Assembly (NCBI GenBank): GCA_947044405.1
Contig: CAMRHE010000012.1
Location: forward strand, 8,614,001 to 8,678,000
Source of the DNA: Leptodactylus fallax
Taxonomy: Eukaryota; Chordata; Amphibia; Anura; Leptodactylidae
DNA length: 64,000 nt
Reading direction: 5' to 3'
The stretch's first letter is position 1. Each line of letters starts with the position of its first letter. Of the stretch, positions 43,654-54,433 are shown in pieces. A program made the position numbers and the translations under genes. Under the pieces are notes generated by a model. That model saw only the letters and a list, made by a program, of their open reading frames with translations, had not been told where the DNA came from and ran no database searches.

Positions 43654-43921
43654 ACCATTTCAGGTGACTACCTCTTGAAGCTCATCAAGAGAATGCCAAG
43701 AGTGTGCAAAGCAGTAATCAAAGCAAAAGGTGGCTACTTTGAAGAACCTAGAATATAAGACATATTTTCAGTTGTTTCACACTTTTTTGTTAAGTATATA
43801 ATTCCACATGTGTTAATTCATAGTTTTGATGCCTTCAGTGTGAATCTACAATTTTTATAGTCATGAAAATACAGAAAACTCTTGGAATGAGAAGGTGTGT
43901 TCAAACTTTTGGTCTGTACTG
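43654..43921. repeat. Right arm of the 268-bp terminal inverted repeat
   Basis: This arm is a near-perfect inverse of 42292-42559. It therefore carries an extra, inverted copy of the transposase C-terminal codons (RMPRVCKAVIKAKGGYFEEP) upstream of the gene's own start. Confidence 0.92.
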
Positions 43922-43923
43922 TA

Positions 43924-44280
43924 CATATTAACTGTTTTATTTAGCACACTACACATATTACAAGAATACTATCTGTAACTTGCCACCTATGCAGAATGGT
44001 ACCTTTGTTAGAGACACTCATCTAAAATTGTGTGGGATCTCCTTTGGCCCTCAGAACTGCAGCAATTTGTAGTGGCACATTGTAGATTCCACTAGGTGTT
44101 GAAATAGCTCTGCAGGAATTTTGAACCATGTGGATAGGATAGCATTTCGCATTTGCCACAAATTGGAGGGAGGTACTGAACAGTACACTCTACCATGTCC
44201 TAGAGATGAAAGCAAGGAAGACTCACTGTCATGTTTCTGGAAGCAATCCCTGACTATACAACACTCTCCCACTACTCTTG
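43924..44280. other. Possible decayed DNA-transposon fragment
   Basis: 44030-44200 contains wording (CCTTTGGCCCTCAGAACTGC, GATTCCACTAGGTGTTG) that I associate with a common vertebrate DNA-transposon coding region. It is short, frame-broken and unconfirmed. Confidence 0.3.
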
Positions 44281-44357
44281 TATATGTTTGTATCTGCATT
44301 TGCATTGCATATCTTTGCTGCTGTAACAGCATTTCCCCATGGTGGGACTATTAAAGG

Positions 44358-44389
<32 letters not shown>

Positions 44390-44390
44390 T
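44281..44390 (+). mobile_element. L2-like LINE 3' tail
   Basis: TTTGTATCTGC, TTTGCTGCTGTAACA, CCCCATGGTGGGACTATTAA and ten ATT repeats match the end of the LINE at 47617. Truncated to ~110 bases. Confidence 0.8.
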
Positions 44391-46196
44391 ACCTGGTCCA
44401 GCCATGACATCACAATGCAAGGGCATGTCACCACTGCAGCCAATCATTGGCTGTAACAGGTCAGCATTACAGCCAGAGATTTACTGCCCCTGTGTCTAGA
44501 TGTCAGCATTACTCCAGGGAGTGGAGAACAGCGGAGGACCGGGCAGCAGTGATAATGGAGGTGAGATGAGTATGTCTTCTTTGTTTTTATACAACAGACA
44601 GCACCATTTTAAAAATAATTTTCTTTGATTTTAAAGTGTCTATCAATGTGCTCTGTGGGAGCTAATGATAAAGAAGCTACAATATTTTCTATTATGTAAG
44701 ATGTACAAGAATGTAAACATGCAGATCTGAAAATTATGCCAAATAATTCGCATTGGTTGATGCTAGATGATAAATCTGGTACATCTTTGCACTGTTGGGT
44801 CTAAGTTTAGATTACTTTTGGCCAGTATTGTAAGCAGTGTCTGACTGGGGTGCCTACGGCCCACCAGTAAAATTATTTCTGGCTGCCCATTATACAGCTA
44901 CAAGCAAATATTACCAGACACTTGTTCACAGATTCCTAAAATATTGCCAACATAATATTTTTTAGTAGTAGCTTGCTGCATAGCCCTCTCTCTCTTCATA
45001 ATATTTCAGAAATTAATTTCCCATTTCTTTGTAACACACATTGCAGACCATTAGTAGGCTATAGCATTTTACATGTCATTTTACCTTTTTGGCACATCGT
45101 GTCAGAGTTGACTACTAACCACAATAAGAAACCTGCGCCAGTGTTTTTTTTTTTTTTAAATGGCCACTTCAGTTTTTTTTTTTCAAAGCTAAAAGTGGAT
45201 CCAGCAGGAATGAGAAGTGTCAGTTCACATATGACACACATTAGCTGATTATAGCATATATATGACCGTACATTGTATATGTTATTTTACATTTTTGTAC
45301 TTTGGGATCTTTAAATTGTTATAATACCAGATGTTATGTTTTATGGGAGCCTGTTATAAAATCAGGATTTGTAAACTGTACTTATTGTACCATGTGAAAC
45401 TTCTAGGGACAGAAGACAACAATTTATACACCAATTTATACAAAGTCATATACAAAGTTTTTCTTCACATCCCTTCCTTCCCTGTGCATATTTCTAGAGA
45501 AGTCTCTTCTGGACAAAGACAAAAAGTCTCTAAAAATTGTCCTAACTCGGTATCTTATTATATGCATATTGCCAAGACAAAATAAAATAATGCATCAAAA
45601 ATATGTCACAAAATATATATAATCAGTTAATAAATTACACAGGTTTGAGTGCATGCAAATGTGGAAAGATTACAGATTATAAAAATCTGCAATGCCAAGG
45701 AAATATTAGTTAAGAAAACAACTCTCAAGAAAAATTCCTACACCCCTGCTCTTTTTTGTGGTCACATAAAGATCACATAAAGCAATAATTCTGTAATTAC
45801 TTCTTAAGAAGGACAACTGTAATCCACAACGCTGCCGATCCAGTTTTCCTGAAAATTAATAGGCTGGGTTCACTTCTCATTTAGCTTTATGTTTACTGTG
45901 TATGTTGGAAAAACTACAGATGTAAGCGTTCAACATGTCCATTGGCTTCAATTGCCAGGTGGAGGCCAAAACAGTGTTTCTGCCATCTTGTTAGTATTCA
46001 TCAGGATGCCACTAAAAAAAGAGGATGAAACTAACAGAGGCCATAATACCCTATACAGTAGTATGGGTGATGGATGCTACTGTATGCATCCGTGACTGGC
46101 CTCCATTAAAGAAATACCCTGTTCATTATATTGTTAGTTATCTCTAGAGCTTCCCAGTGACAGCAGAGGGAGTTTGGTTATTTATAACCACTCCAG
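44391..46196. other. Non-coding; hAT end fragment near 44838
   Basis: CAGTGTCTGACTGGGG near 44838 followed by CGGCCCACCAGTAAAATT matches the left end of the large hAT-type family and then stops, a truncated copy. The rest holds no gene; T runs occur near 45145 and 45173. Confidence 0.5.
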
Positions 46197-46204
46197 CTCC
46201 AGAG

Positions 46205-46509
46205 TAGAGATGGGCGAACCTCTCGATTCGTTTTGTGTTCAGCGGCTTGGGTTCCTGATTAGTTTCGGGTTGAACAATTTTGGTATAAACCACACTTTAA
46301 ATTGGCTTAAAACATAGTGTAGAATACTCTTAGGGCTCATAGAAACCTATCTATTCAATTTCTAGCTCTCTAAGGCAAACAAGAGGTGTAAAAAATAAAA
46401 AACAACATTCAGGCAAATCTCCATTTGTTGAGTTTTGTAAAAAAAAAATGAACAATTTGGAATATTGGAGACAAACCTGGCTCAGTATGAACTGAATCAC
46501 CCATCTCAA
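46205..46509. mobile_element. hAT MITE with perfect 8-bp duplication
   Basis: A 305-bp element with ends TAGAGATGGGCGAAC and GAATCACCCATCTCAA. CTCCAGAG is duplicated at 46197-46204 and 46510-46517. The eight-base duplication places it with hAT. Non-coding. Confidence 0.85.
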
Positions 46510-46517
46510 CTCCAGAG

Positions 46518-47616
46518 CCATGCTCTTGCCACTTCGCCTGATAAACTATAACCAACATATAACATGGTGAGAGGAAGAAGAGGCTATTAGGGGACACATC
46601 CCACTGTTATAGGGTGAGCTTCATTGCAACCTTCCATCAAAAGTATTTATTGGGACTTTTCCTGACATACTGTATACCTCCAAGGGAATGCAAAAATAAG
46701 ATGTGAATCTACGCTTACCTGATGACAACCTCATTCCCTTTCCTCCCTAAGGATACGTTCACATCAGTGTTGGAGGCTTCATTAGTTTCAGACATTTATT
46801 GACTAAGCATGTTTCCTGTCCTGTTGGGACGGGAGGAGGAATGTAGTGGAGAAGTGATCAGGACACCACTGTAGTCCAATGCTATTAGAGAACCCCTATA
46901 AACTCCAGTCCCTTGGTCAGCAATCTTGGAGGGCAATTTGTAGGTGTTATTGGTTCCCCCTATAATTTCTGGTTGGGTATTAAAATGTATTTATAAAACT
47001 GCGTCTTATTCTACTTGGTTGTTTAATGTCTACAGCCAGTTAAATGTAAGGAAAGTATTTGCTTACTAAAAATACAATCTAGGAGTACATAATGTTTCAT
47101 AGGCAAAGCCTTCAATGTGGTAAATAAACACAATGCAAAAAAATACTGATCTGGCTTGGCAATGACTGTTACATTAGCTGATGAAAAACAGTCATTTCTG
47201 GATTGCTTTAAAATAATAACATGGAACAATCATTTTCAATTCCAAAAAACAGTTCCTGCCAAAAGTATGACCACACTTCTCCAAAAAAGAAAATTCCCTC
47301 ATGAAATAATTAATACATCTCTAATGTACTTTTAACATCTCTCCAACCACATTGCTCACATGTTGTCTGTTGAGTTTTATTGCATGTGCATTGCCAGTTA
47401 ATGTTAAACAATGTTTTGCTGCTTGCATGCCACACTGGTCATATATATGAAGGTTAGACATGCTGTTATCTATTGGATTAATTGTCTTGCTCCTCGGTAG
47501 GTCCATAGCTGCACTGTCTGCTTTAGGACCCTGTGCAAACAAGCACCCATAGCTAAAAAGGAGTCTGGGAGCAAGGAGGGTAAGTATATTCATTTGGTGT
47601 ACAGCCTGAATATATA
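46518..47616. other. Unassigned non-coding
   Basis: No gene is seen. Small minus-strand frames at 47023-47229 and 47321-47593 have no motif. Confidence 0.5.
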
Positions 47617-49493
47617 ATAATAATAATAGTCCTTTAATAGTCCCACAATGGGGAAATTCAGTGTGTTACAGCAGCAAAGATAAGCAGATACAAATACAAA
47701 TACAACATGTACAGGAATGTTCCAAGGTGAGAGGCATTACATTAATAGCAGACAGACAGATAGGACGTAGCAGAGGAGGGGGGGGGGGGGGATTTAACAG
47801 GCAGAGAGATATTTCAGTTCTCTGTGTGTAATGATCTCCGCTTAGGTCGGTGTTGGTTGTACAGCCTAACCGCGGTGGGGAGGAAAGACTTCCGATAGCG
47901 CTCCTTCTCACACCTAGGGTGGAGCAGTCGGTCACTGACAGTACTGCTCAGCGCGATCACAGTCTCATGCATGGGATGGGACTTCTTCTTCTGCATGGAG
48001 CTCACCACGGACAGTATCCTTCTGTCACCCACCACCTGCACTGGGTCCAGGGGGCTCCCCAGGACAGAGCTGGCCCTTCTAATCAGCTTGTCAAGTTTAT
48101 TTCTGTCCCTGGTTGATATACTGCTCCCCCAGCAGGCCACTCCAAAGAAGATGGCTGATGCCACTACCGAGTTGAAGAAAGTTCTAAGAAGTGCCCCCCG
48201 GATTCCAAAGACTCTCAGTTTCCTAAGCAGGTAGAGCCTGCTGTGGCCCTTCCTGTACAGGGCCTCCATATGATCTGCCCAGTCCAGCTTATTATTAAGG
48301 AGCAAACCCAGGTACTTATAGGTGTTCACAATCTCGATACCCGTCCCCAGGATGTCCACTGGTTTTGGAGGGCATCTGCCTTTGCGGAAGTCCACCACCA
48401 TCTCCTTGGTCTTCCCCGCGTTAATCTTCAGGTGGTTCCGGTGGCACCAGTCCACAAAATCCTGGTTCAGTTCTCTGTACTCCCTGTCATCATCATCTGT
48501 GATGAGACCCACTATTGCAGAGTCGTCAGAATACTTCTGTAGGTAGCAGCTAGATGAGTTGCACCTAAAATCTGCAGTGTACAGTGTGAAGAGGAAAGGG
48601 GCGAGAACCGTACCCTGAGGTGCCCCCCGTATTACAGATCACGGTGCCTGACACACAGTCTTGTGCTCTCACGTATTGAGGTCGATTTGTGAGGTAGTCT
48701 AGGATCCAGTTGGAGAGGTGGTGGTCCACTCCAGCAAGGCCCAGCTTGTCCCTCAATAACCTGGGCTGTATGGTGTTAAAAGCACTGGAGAAGTCAAAGA
48801 ACATTATTCTCACTGTGTTCCCTGGTTTCTCCAGGTGAGACAGAGCCCTGTGCAGAAGATGGATGATGGCATCATCTACCCCAATGCCCAGCCGATAAGC
48901 AAACTGGAGGGGGTCCATAGCGGGGCTCACTAGAGGGCGGAGATGTGTGAGAACCAATCTCTCCACGATCTTCATCAGGTGGGATGTCAGTGCTACAGGT
49001 CTGTAGTCGTTGAGGTCCATAGGGTGGGGTTTCTTTGGAACTGGTACCACACAAGAAGATTTCCATAATTCAGGGACTATTTCCTGCCTCAGGCTCATAT
49101 TAGACATATATGTAATTATACCACACAGCTGGTCCCCGCAAGTCTTAATTAGCCTTGCACTGATGTCATCTGGCCCTGCGGCTTTCCTCGCCTTGATCTT
49201 TTTCATCTCCTTCCTCACCTGGGCCCGTGTGAAGGTCAGACTGTGGCCAGATAAAGACGGATTTCTGGATTTACTGGTCTGTTGGGAAGTGGCCGCATGG
49301 GGAGAAGTCATTGTGGTGGGGGAAGCTGAAGGACATACTGGGGTGGGAGGAGCTGGTGTGTGATCAAATCTGTTGAAGAATAGGTTTAGTTCATTAAGCC
49401 AATTAACATCTGCCTCAATCTGGCAGACAGACTGTTTATGACCCGAAATTGACTTAAGCCCCTCCCAGACCCCCCTTATGTCTTTTCTTTCAG
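47617..49493 (-). mobile_element. L2-like LINE (5'-truncated)
   Basis: A non-LTR retrotransposon on the minus strand, ending in an ATT microsatellite tail (AAT on the plus strand at 47617-47632). It keeps the reverse transcriptase and a short 3' UTR; the endonuclease half is missing. Two more 3' tails of the same family lie at 812-939 and 44281-44390. The 5' break is close to 49493, where an inverted repeat begins. Confidence 0.88.
47814..49493 (-). pseudogene. LINE reverse transcriptase, one frameshift
   Basis: Similarity starts at the truncated 5' edge (RKDIRGVWEGL) and runs through KARKAAGPDDISARLIK, LNDYRPVALTSHLMKIVERL, MDPLQFAYR and FFDFSSAFNTIQP. At a G run near 48626 one extra base shifts the frame; restoring the reading on the other side gives the catalytic YSDDSAIVG block near 48520. 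It then continues to the stop at 47814 through LLRTFFNSVVASAIFFGVACWG and HPRCEKERYRKSFLP. The wording fits the L2 (Maui-like) clade. Apart from the shift no stop is seen, so this copy is fairly young. Confidence 0.88.
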
Positions 49494-49790
49494 GATTTAG
49501 GGCAAACCCAGGGGCAGCTTGGGTGGGTGTAGAACAAAAACAAAAAAATACCTACTTACCTATCTCTGGTGCTCCACTGTCCTGTCAATGTCCCCCTTCT
49601 CTCCAATAGCTGGTCTCAGCGGTCACTGGAGTGGGACCAGTGACATGCCTACCAGCATAGCAAGTTCCAACACAGGAGAGAAGGGGGACCAGGATAGGAC
49701 AATAGAGTACTGGGGATAGATGAATGTGTATTTTTTTTTTTTTTGCTTTATATCCATCCTGACCACCCTTGAGTTTGCCCTAAATCTTGG
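49494..49790. repeat. Inverted repeat element next to the LINE
   Basis: GATTTAGGGCAAACCC at 49493-49508 is inverted as GAGTTTGCCCTAAATC near 49770-49785. The right side continues into TTGGACAACCCCTTTAA, the end type of the piggyBac-like MITEs. The left end is cut by the LINE. Confidence 0.6.
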
Positions 49791-49933
49791 ACAACCCCTT
49801 TAAGGCTCTGATTTTAGACTGGTCTGGGGTCAAAATTTATTTTGGTATTTGAATGTATTTGGAGCTTTTGTCTGGGTATGAATTAATTTTAGTGTTTGAG
49901 GTTTTAATTGATTCAGGAGCCTGAATCAATTGA

Positions 49934-50353
49934 GGGTGGGTTCACACCTGCGCTTGAGTCCGTCCGCTGCCAATCCAAGTGAAAATCTCGGGGAACGGGA
50001 TAGGCATCGGATACCAACAGGTTAGCGACGCATTGGTTAAAAACCCATTCATTTGAATCGGTTTTTAAAGCAATGCGCGGGTGGGCGCTTACATCCTCTG
50101 CGCTGCAAAGCTGTTTTTTTTTTTTGTCAGACGCGAAGTCCTGCATGTCCGACTTTGTTTCCGACGAAAAAAAAGGATTTGCAGCGCAGAGGGTGTAAGT
50201 GCACACCCGCACATTGCTTTAAAAACCCATTCAAATGAATGGGTTTTTAACCAATGCATCGCTAACCTGTCGGTATCTGGTGCCTATCCCGTTCCCCGAG
50301 ATTTTCACTCGGATTGGCAGCAGACGGACTCAAGCGCAGGTGTGAACCCACCC
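49934..50353. mobile_element. Long palindromic MITE
   Basis: A 420-bp near-perfect palindrome with ends GGGTGGGTTCACACCTGCGC and its inverse, arms of ~150 bases, and a TGA direct repeat on each side (49931-49933 and 50354-50356). The 3-bp duplication and TTCACAC-type end fit Harbinger-like elements. RNA from it would fold into a long hairpin. The open frames on both strands are mirror images, not genes. Confidence 0.75.
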
Positions 50354-50356
50354 TGA

Positions 50357-51047
50357 AATGGTCTGAATGTAGGGGTTGGATCTGGGATCTGAATTTATTT
50401 AGGGGTCTGGTCTGAGATCTGAGCTAATTTTAGGGTTTAGTCTGAGGTTAGAATTAATTCAAGAGCCCAGTCTATGGTCTGATATTAGGTATCTGTGTTT
50501 TGGGGTCTGAAGTCTGAATTCACTTTGAGGGTTTGGTATGAGGCCTAATTTTATTTTTGTTGCTATAGAGACAGGGAATGGGCTGCAAAAGCGGGGTGAC
50601 AAAGCTGTCTTGGCAGCATATTTTGCACTCGTGAATCACTGGATGTAATTGCCGTGTTTCTATATTGTATATATCTGCTGTGGCGGTGCATGATGACATA
50701 ATGAATACATACCTGATGTGAATCCTAGGTAGGCTCTTTTGCCCCAGATAGCCTGTTAGCCAGAACTATCTGGCAGCCAATACGGTAGCTTTGTGCTGGA
50801 TGGGTCTCAGGCAATGGAAAAAACTGTGTGTGAGCACTTTGGGTCACTTACAGATTTGTCCTCCTTCTTCTGTCCTCTTAGCTGAAAATGTCCAGATATG
50901 CCTATCTCAAGTTAAGCAGTTTAAAAAAAAAAGAGAAAAACAATATGATTTTGTGATAAATGAACACAAATTGGTATGAAAACTATCCTATTTCTGTCTA
51001 TGTGTGGCCACCCAGTGTGGGGAGTCTTAATAGTAGTTTTCAAGGCT
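50357..51047. other. Unassigned non-coding
   Basis: 50380-50560 has loosely repeated GGTCTGA / ATTTTAGGGTTT phrases, perhaps an old tandem repeat. No gene. Confidence 0.4.
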
Positions 51048-51051
51048 TTAA

Positions 51052-51187
51052 AGAGGATTGTTAATGTCCTCTGACATCGGCAGTATTAAATACCGCTAGA
51101 AAGCTAACAGTGTGCTAACTTCAGTGAACTATCAGCTTTTTAGTGGTATATAACATCGCCAATCTCTGAGGACATGAACGTTCCTCT
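51052..51187. mobile_element. Short piggyBac-like MITE
   Basis: A 136-bp element with ends AGAGGATTGTTAATGTCCTC and its inverse, flanked by TTAA at 51048-51051 and 51188-51191. It contains TACCGCTAGAAAGC as in the long copy at 36228-36770, so both are one family. Confidence 0.8.
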
Positions 51188-51191
51188 TTAA

Positions 51192-52311
51192 GGCTTTAAC
51201 ATGTTGTGATATTGTGTTGAATTGGTTTCATGCCAAATTGAAGTTGATAAATTAACATGGATCATGGCGCTATCATATCAACATATAGGTGTCAGTAATG
51301 TTACCCTCTAAACCAAGGATTCACAATCCATTTGCCAGCTTATTAGATAATGATTCTCCCAAAGGCCACAATTCCCATATAGTACATTTATGGCATGTAG
51401 ATACTACTGTACTATATATACTATAAATGTCAGATGGTTAGAAATTCCAATATCAAAAGAAGACAGAAAATAATTTGTAGGCAAAACATACAGCATATAA
51501 ACTCTAAAGATTAATATCTCACCACACAATGCTAGACTATGTGCAGAAATGGGGCTGTGCAAAACATCGGGTCATATAGAGATCTGTATTCTAACTACTT
51601 ATGGTGCTATATTCTTTTATGTTAGTATGCATTTAGAATATAAATCTGTCTACATTATTATGTTCACAATAATGGTTGCACCTCAATATATATGAAGCAG
51701 ATATACAGTACTATATTTTCAGATTGTAATTACTTTGCACGTAATGGAGGAGGATTAGACAAGATTACTTCCTTTTTTATGTATTATCCTCCGTATTGAC
51801 TGTAGAATTCTGCACCTATATTAATTCACACTCACCATGTGTGACCTGTATTTCCTTTCTGTTCAGTATCCAAGATCAATTTGTTACTATGACATTGCAT
51901 AAGCTATTTCCAAGAATTTTAATTGCTACTTAGGTGCATGTGTTCCTATTATAGTGAATATTGATATGTCCGGAATCAGGATCATAATTATAGGAAAAAT
52001 GTGCACGTCTGTTTGTGCATATTACCATGAAACCTGGCATATCGACACTGTAATTTGATTTTTGTGGTACAGTTAACTGGTCATAATCGGCAGGCTTTCT
52101 TAAATAATAGCGATAATTAGTACTGAGCTGTATCCAGGCAGCCATTGTAATGGAAGGAGAATGCCTTGTATAATCAGCACCTGTCACAAGCAAGAAAAAC
52201 TCAATTACCCTCCCCTCTGTTGAGAATTTGCAAACAGAAGACACATTTTGACACACTGTGATTCTTAATAATACCTTGTTTTATGCATTAATTGCTGTGC
52301 AACAGCTTCAC
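51192..52311. other. Unassigned AT-rich non-coding
   Basis: No gene, repeat pair or element end is recognised. The minus frame 51930-52256 (108 residues) has no motif and is probably chance. Confidence 0.5.
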
Positions 52312-52314
52312 TTA

Positions 52315-52484
52315 GGGTAAGGACACACATTCAGGTTTTGTTGATGCAGTTTATTTCAAGCCAAAACCAGGTGTAGATCATAAAGAGTAAAAGCCTATAA
52401 AGGACAGATGGTTCTTTTCCTCTTTTTCAATCCACTCCTGGTCTTGGCTTTAAAAACGGCATCAACAAATCCTGAACACCTACT
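52315..52484. mobile_element. Palindromic MITE, probably Harbinger-like
   Basis: CACATTCAGGTTTTGTTGATGC near 52325 is inverted as GCATCAACAAATCCTGAACACC near 52460-52480. TTA stands at the left; the right flank is TAC. About 170 bp, non-coding. Confidence 0.6.
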
Positions 52485-52788
52485 ATTTTATAAAAAAGGT
52501 TCAATTAATATGTACAGACCCAAAGTAAACTAAGTAAAACATACATTCAGTGAAGCAAAACTACTATCACAGAGGGACTGTTCCACCTATCAAAAATGGA
52601 GTCACAAAAAAGGAACTGGAGTCCTGAATCAGGCTAAAACATAACTTTTAATATCGATAGAATAAAAGGACCAAATAACTTCAAACCTTTATGGGTATAT
52701 AAATACCAAAAATAAATAAAGGGATCAGTATCAAAAATATAATGGAAAAGCACTATATGGGACTGCCTTGGTGGATTGACCACTCATA
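52485..52788. other. Unassigned; host sequence for the DD38E insertion
   Basis: AT-rich sequence of unknown origin that seems to continue on the other side of the element from 54434 (CTCATATA / TATATATAC junction). It may be part of an older repeat that the transposon entered. Confidence 0.35.
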
Positions 52789-52790
52789 TA

Positions 52791-54431
52791 CAGTACAGAC
52801 CAAAAGTTTGGACACACCTTCTCATTCCAGGAGTTTTCTGTATTTTCATGACTATAAAAATTGTAGATTCACACTGAAGGCATCAAAACTATGAATTAAC
52901 ACATGTGGAATTATATACAGTACTTAACAAAAAAGTGTGAAACAACTGAAAATATGTCTTATATTCTAGGTTCTTCAAAGTAGCCACCTTTTGCTTTAAT
53001 TACTGCTTTGCGTGCTTTGAGTGTCTTGAGTACCTCTTGATGAGCTTCAAGAGGTAGTCACCTGAAATGGTTTTCACTTCACAGGTGTGCCCTGTCAGGT
53101 TTAATAAGTGGGATTTCTTGCCTTATAAATGGTGTTGGGACCATCAGTTGTGTTGTTCAGAAGGCAGGTGGATACACAGCTGATAGTCCTACTGAATGGA
53201 GTGTTAGAATTTGTATTATGGCAAGAAAAAAGCAGCTAAGTAAAGAAAAACAAGTGGCCATCATTACTTTAAGAAATGAAGGTCAGTCAGTCCGAAAAAT
53301 TGGGAAAACTTTGAAAGTGTCCCCAAGTGCAGTGGCCAAAACCATCAAGCGCTACAAAGAAACTGGCTCACATGAGGACCGCCCCAGGAAAGGAAGACCA
53401 AGAGTCACCTCTGCTGCAGAGGATAAGTTCATCCGAGTCACCAGCCTCAGAAATTGCAGGTTAACAGCAGCTCAGATTAGAGACCAGGTCAATGCCACAC
53501 AGAGTTCTAGCAGCAGACACATCTCTACAACAACTGTTAAGAGGAGACTGTGTGCAGCAGGCCTTCATGGTAAAATAGCTGCTAGGAAACCACTGCTAAG
53601 GACAGGCAACAAGCAGAAGAGACTTGTTTGGGCTAAAGAACACAAGGAATGGACATTAGACCTGTGGAAATCTCTGCTTTGGTCTGATGAGTCCAAATTT
53701 GAGATCTTTGGTTCCAACCACCGTGTCTTTGTGCGACGCAGAAAAGGTGAATGAATGGACTCTACATGCCTGGTTCCTACCGTGAAGCATGGAGGAGGAG
53801 GTGTGATGGTGTGGGGGTGCTTTGCTGGTGACACTGTTGGGGATTTATTCAAAATTGAAGGAATACTGAACCAGCATGGTTACCACAGCATCTTGCAGTG
53901 GCATGCTATTCCATCCGGTTTGCGTTTAGGACCATCATTTATTTTTCAACAGGACAATGACCCCAAACACACCTCCAGACTGTGTAAGGGCTATTTGACC
54001 AATAAGGAGAGTGATGGGGTGCTACGCCAGATGACCTGGCCTCCACAGTCACCAGACCTGAACCCAATCGAGATGGTTTGGGGTGAGCTGGACCGCAGAG
54101 TGAAGGCAAAAGGGCCAACAAGTGCTAAGCATCTCTGGGAACTTCTTCAAGACTGTTGGAAGACTATTTCAGGTGACTACCTCTTCAAGCTCATCAAGAG
54201 AATGCCAAGAGTGTGCAAAGCAGTAATCAAAGCAAAAGGTGGCTACTTTGAAGAACCTAGAATATAAGACATATTTTCAGCTGTTTCACACTTTTTTGTT
54301 AAGTATATAATTCCACATGTGTTAATTCATAGTTTTGATGCCTTCAGTGTGAATCTACAATTTTTTATAGTCATGAAAATACAGAAAACTCTTGGAATGA
54401 GAAGGTGTGTCCAAACTTTTGGTCTGTACTG
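52791..54431 (+). mobile_element. Second DD38E Tc1-related transposon
   Basis: A 1,641-bp sister of the element at 42292-43921, opposite orientation, with the same CAGTACAGACC ends and TA on both sides (52789-52790 and 54432-54433). The left long inverted repeat has a small rearrangement near 53010-53035 (GTGCTTTGAGTGTCTTGAG). Confidence 0.93.
53218..54267 (+). pseudogene. DD38E transposase with one nonsense codon
   Basis: The frame matches the intact gene at 42455-43507 over its whole length. One TGA at 53752-53754 replaces the CGA (Arg) of the sister copy (GGTGAATGAATGG against GGTGAACGAATGG), and one codon (the Val after RL) is missing near 53930. The same frame continues after the stop, so this is a lightly damaged copy. 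DNA-binding and DDE residues are otherwise kept. Confidence 0.93.
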
Positions 54432-54433
54432 TA

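Larger units (their letters stand above)
42292..43921 (-). mobile_element. Tc1-related transposon with intact DD38E transposase
   Basis: A 1,630-bp element with ends CAGTACAGACCAAAAGTTTG, flanked by TA at 42290-42291 and 43922-43923. Its inverted terminal repeats are unusually long, 268 bp each (42292-42559 and 43654-43921), and nearly identical. The gene between them is intact. A sister copy lies at 52791-54431. Confidence 0.93.

Noticed and set aside
44229..44447. Poly-Asn protein on the minus strand
   Set aside because: It comes from the ATT tail of the LINE fragment.
50053..50356. Paired small proteins on both strands near 50 kb
   Set aside because: They are mirror translations of a palindromic MITE.
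51930..52256. A 108-residue minus-strand gene
   Set aside because: No motif, no good start context and no neighbouring exon signals; the length is within chance for AT-rich DNA.
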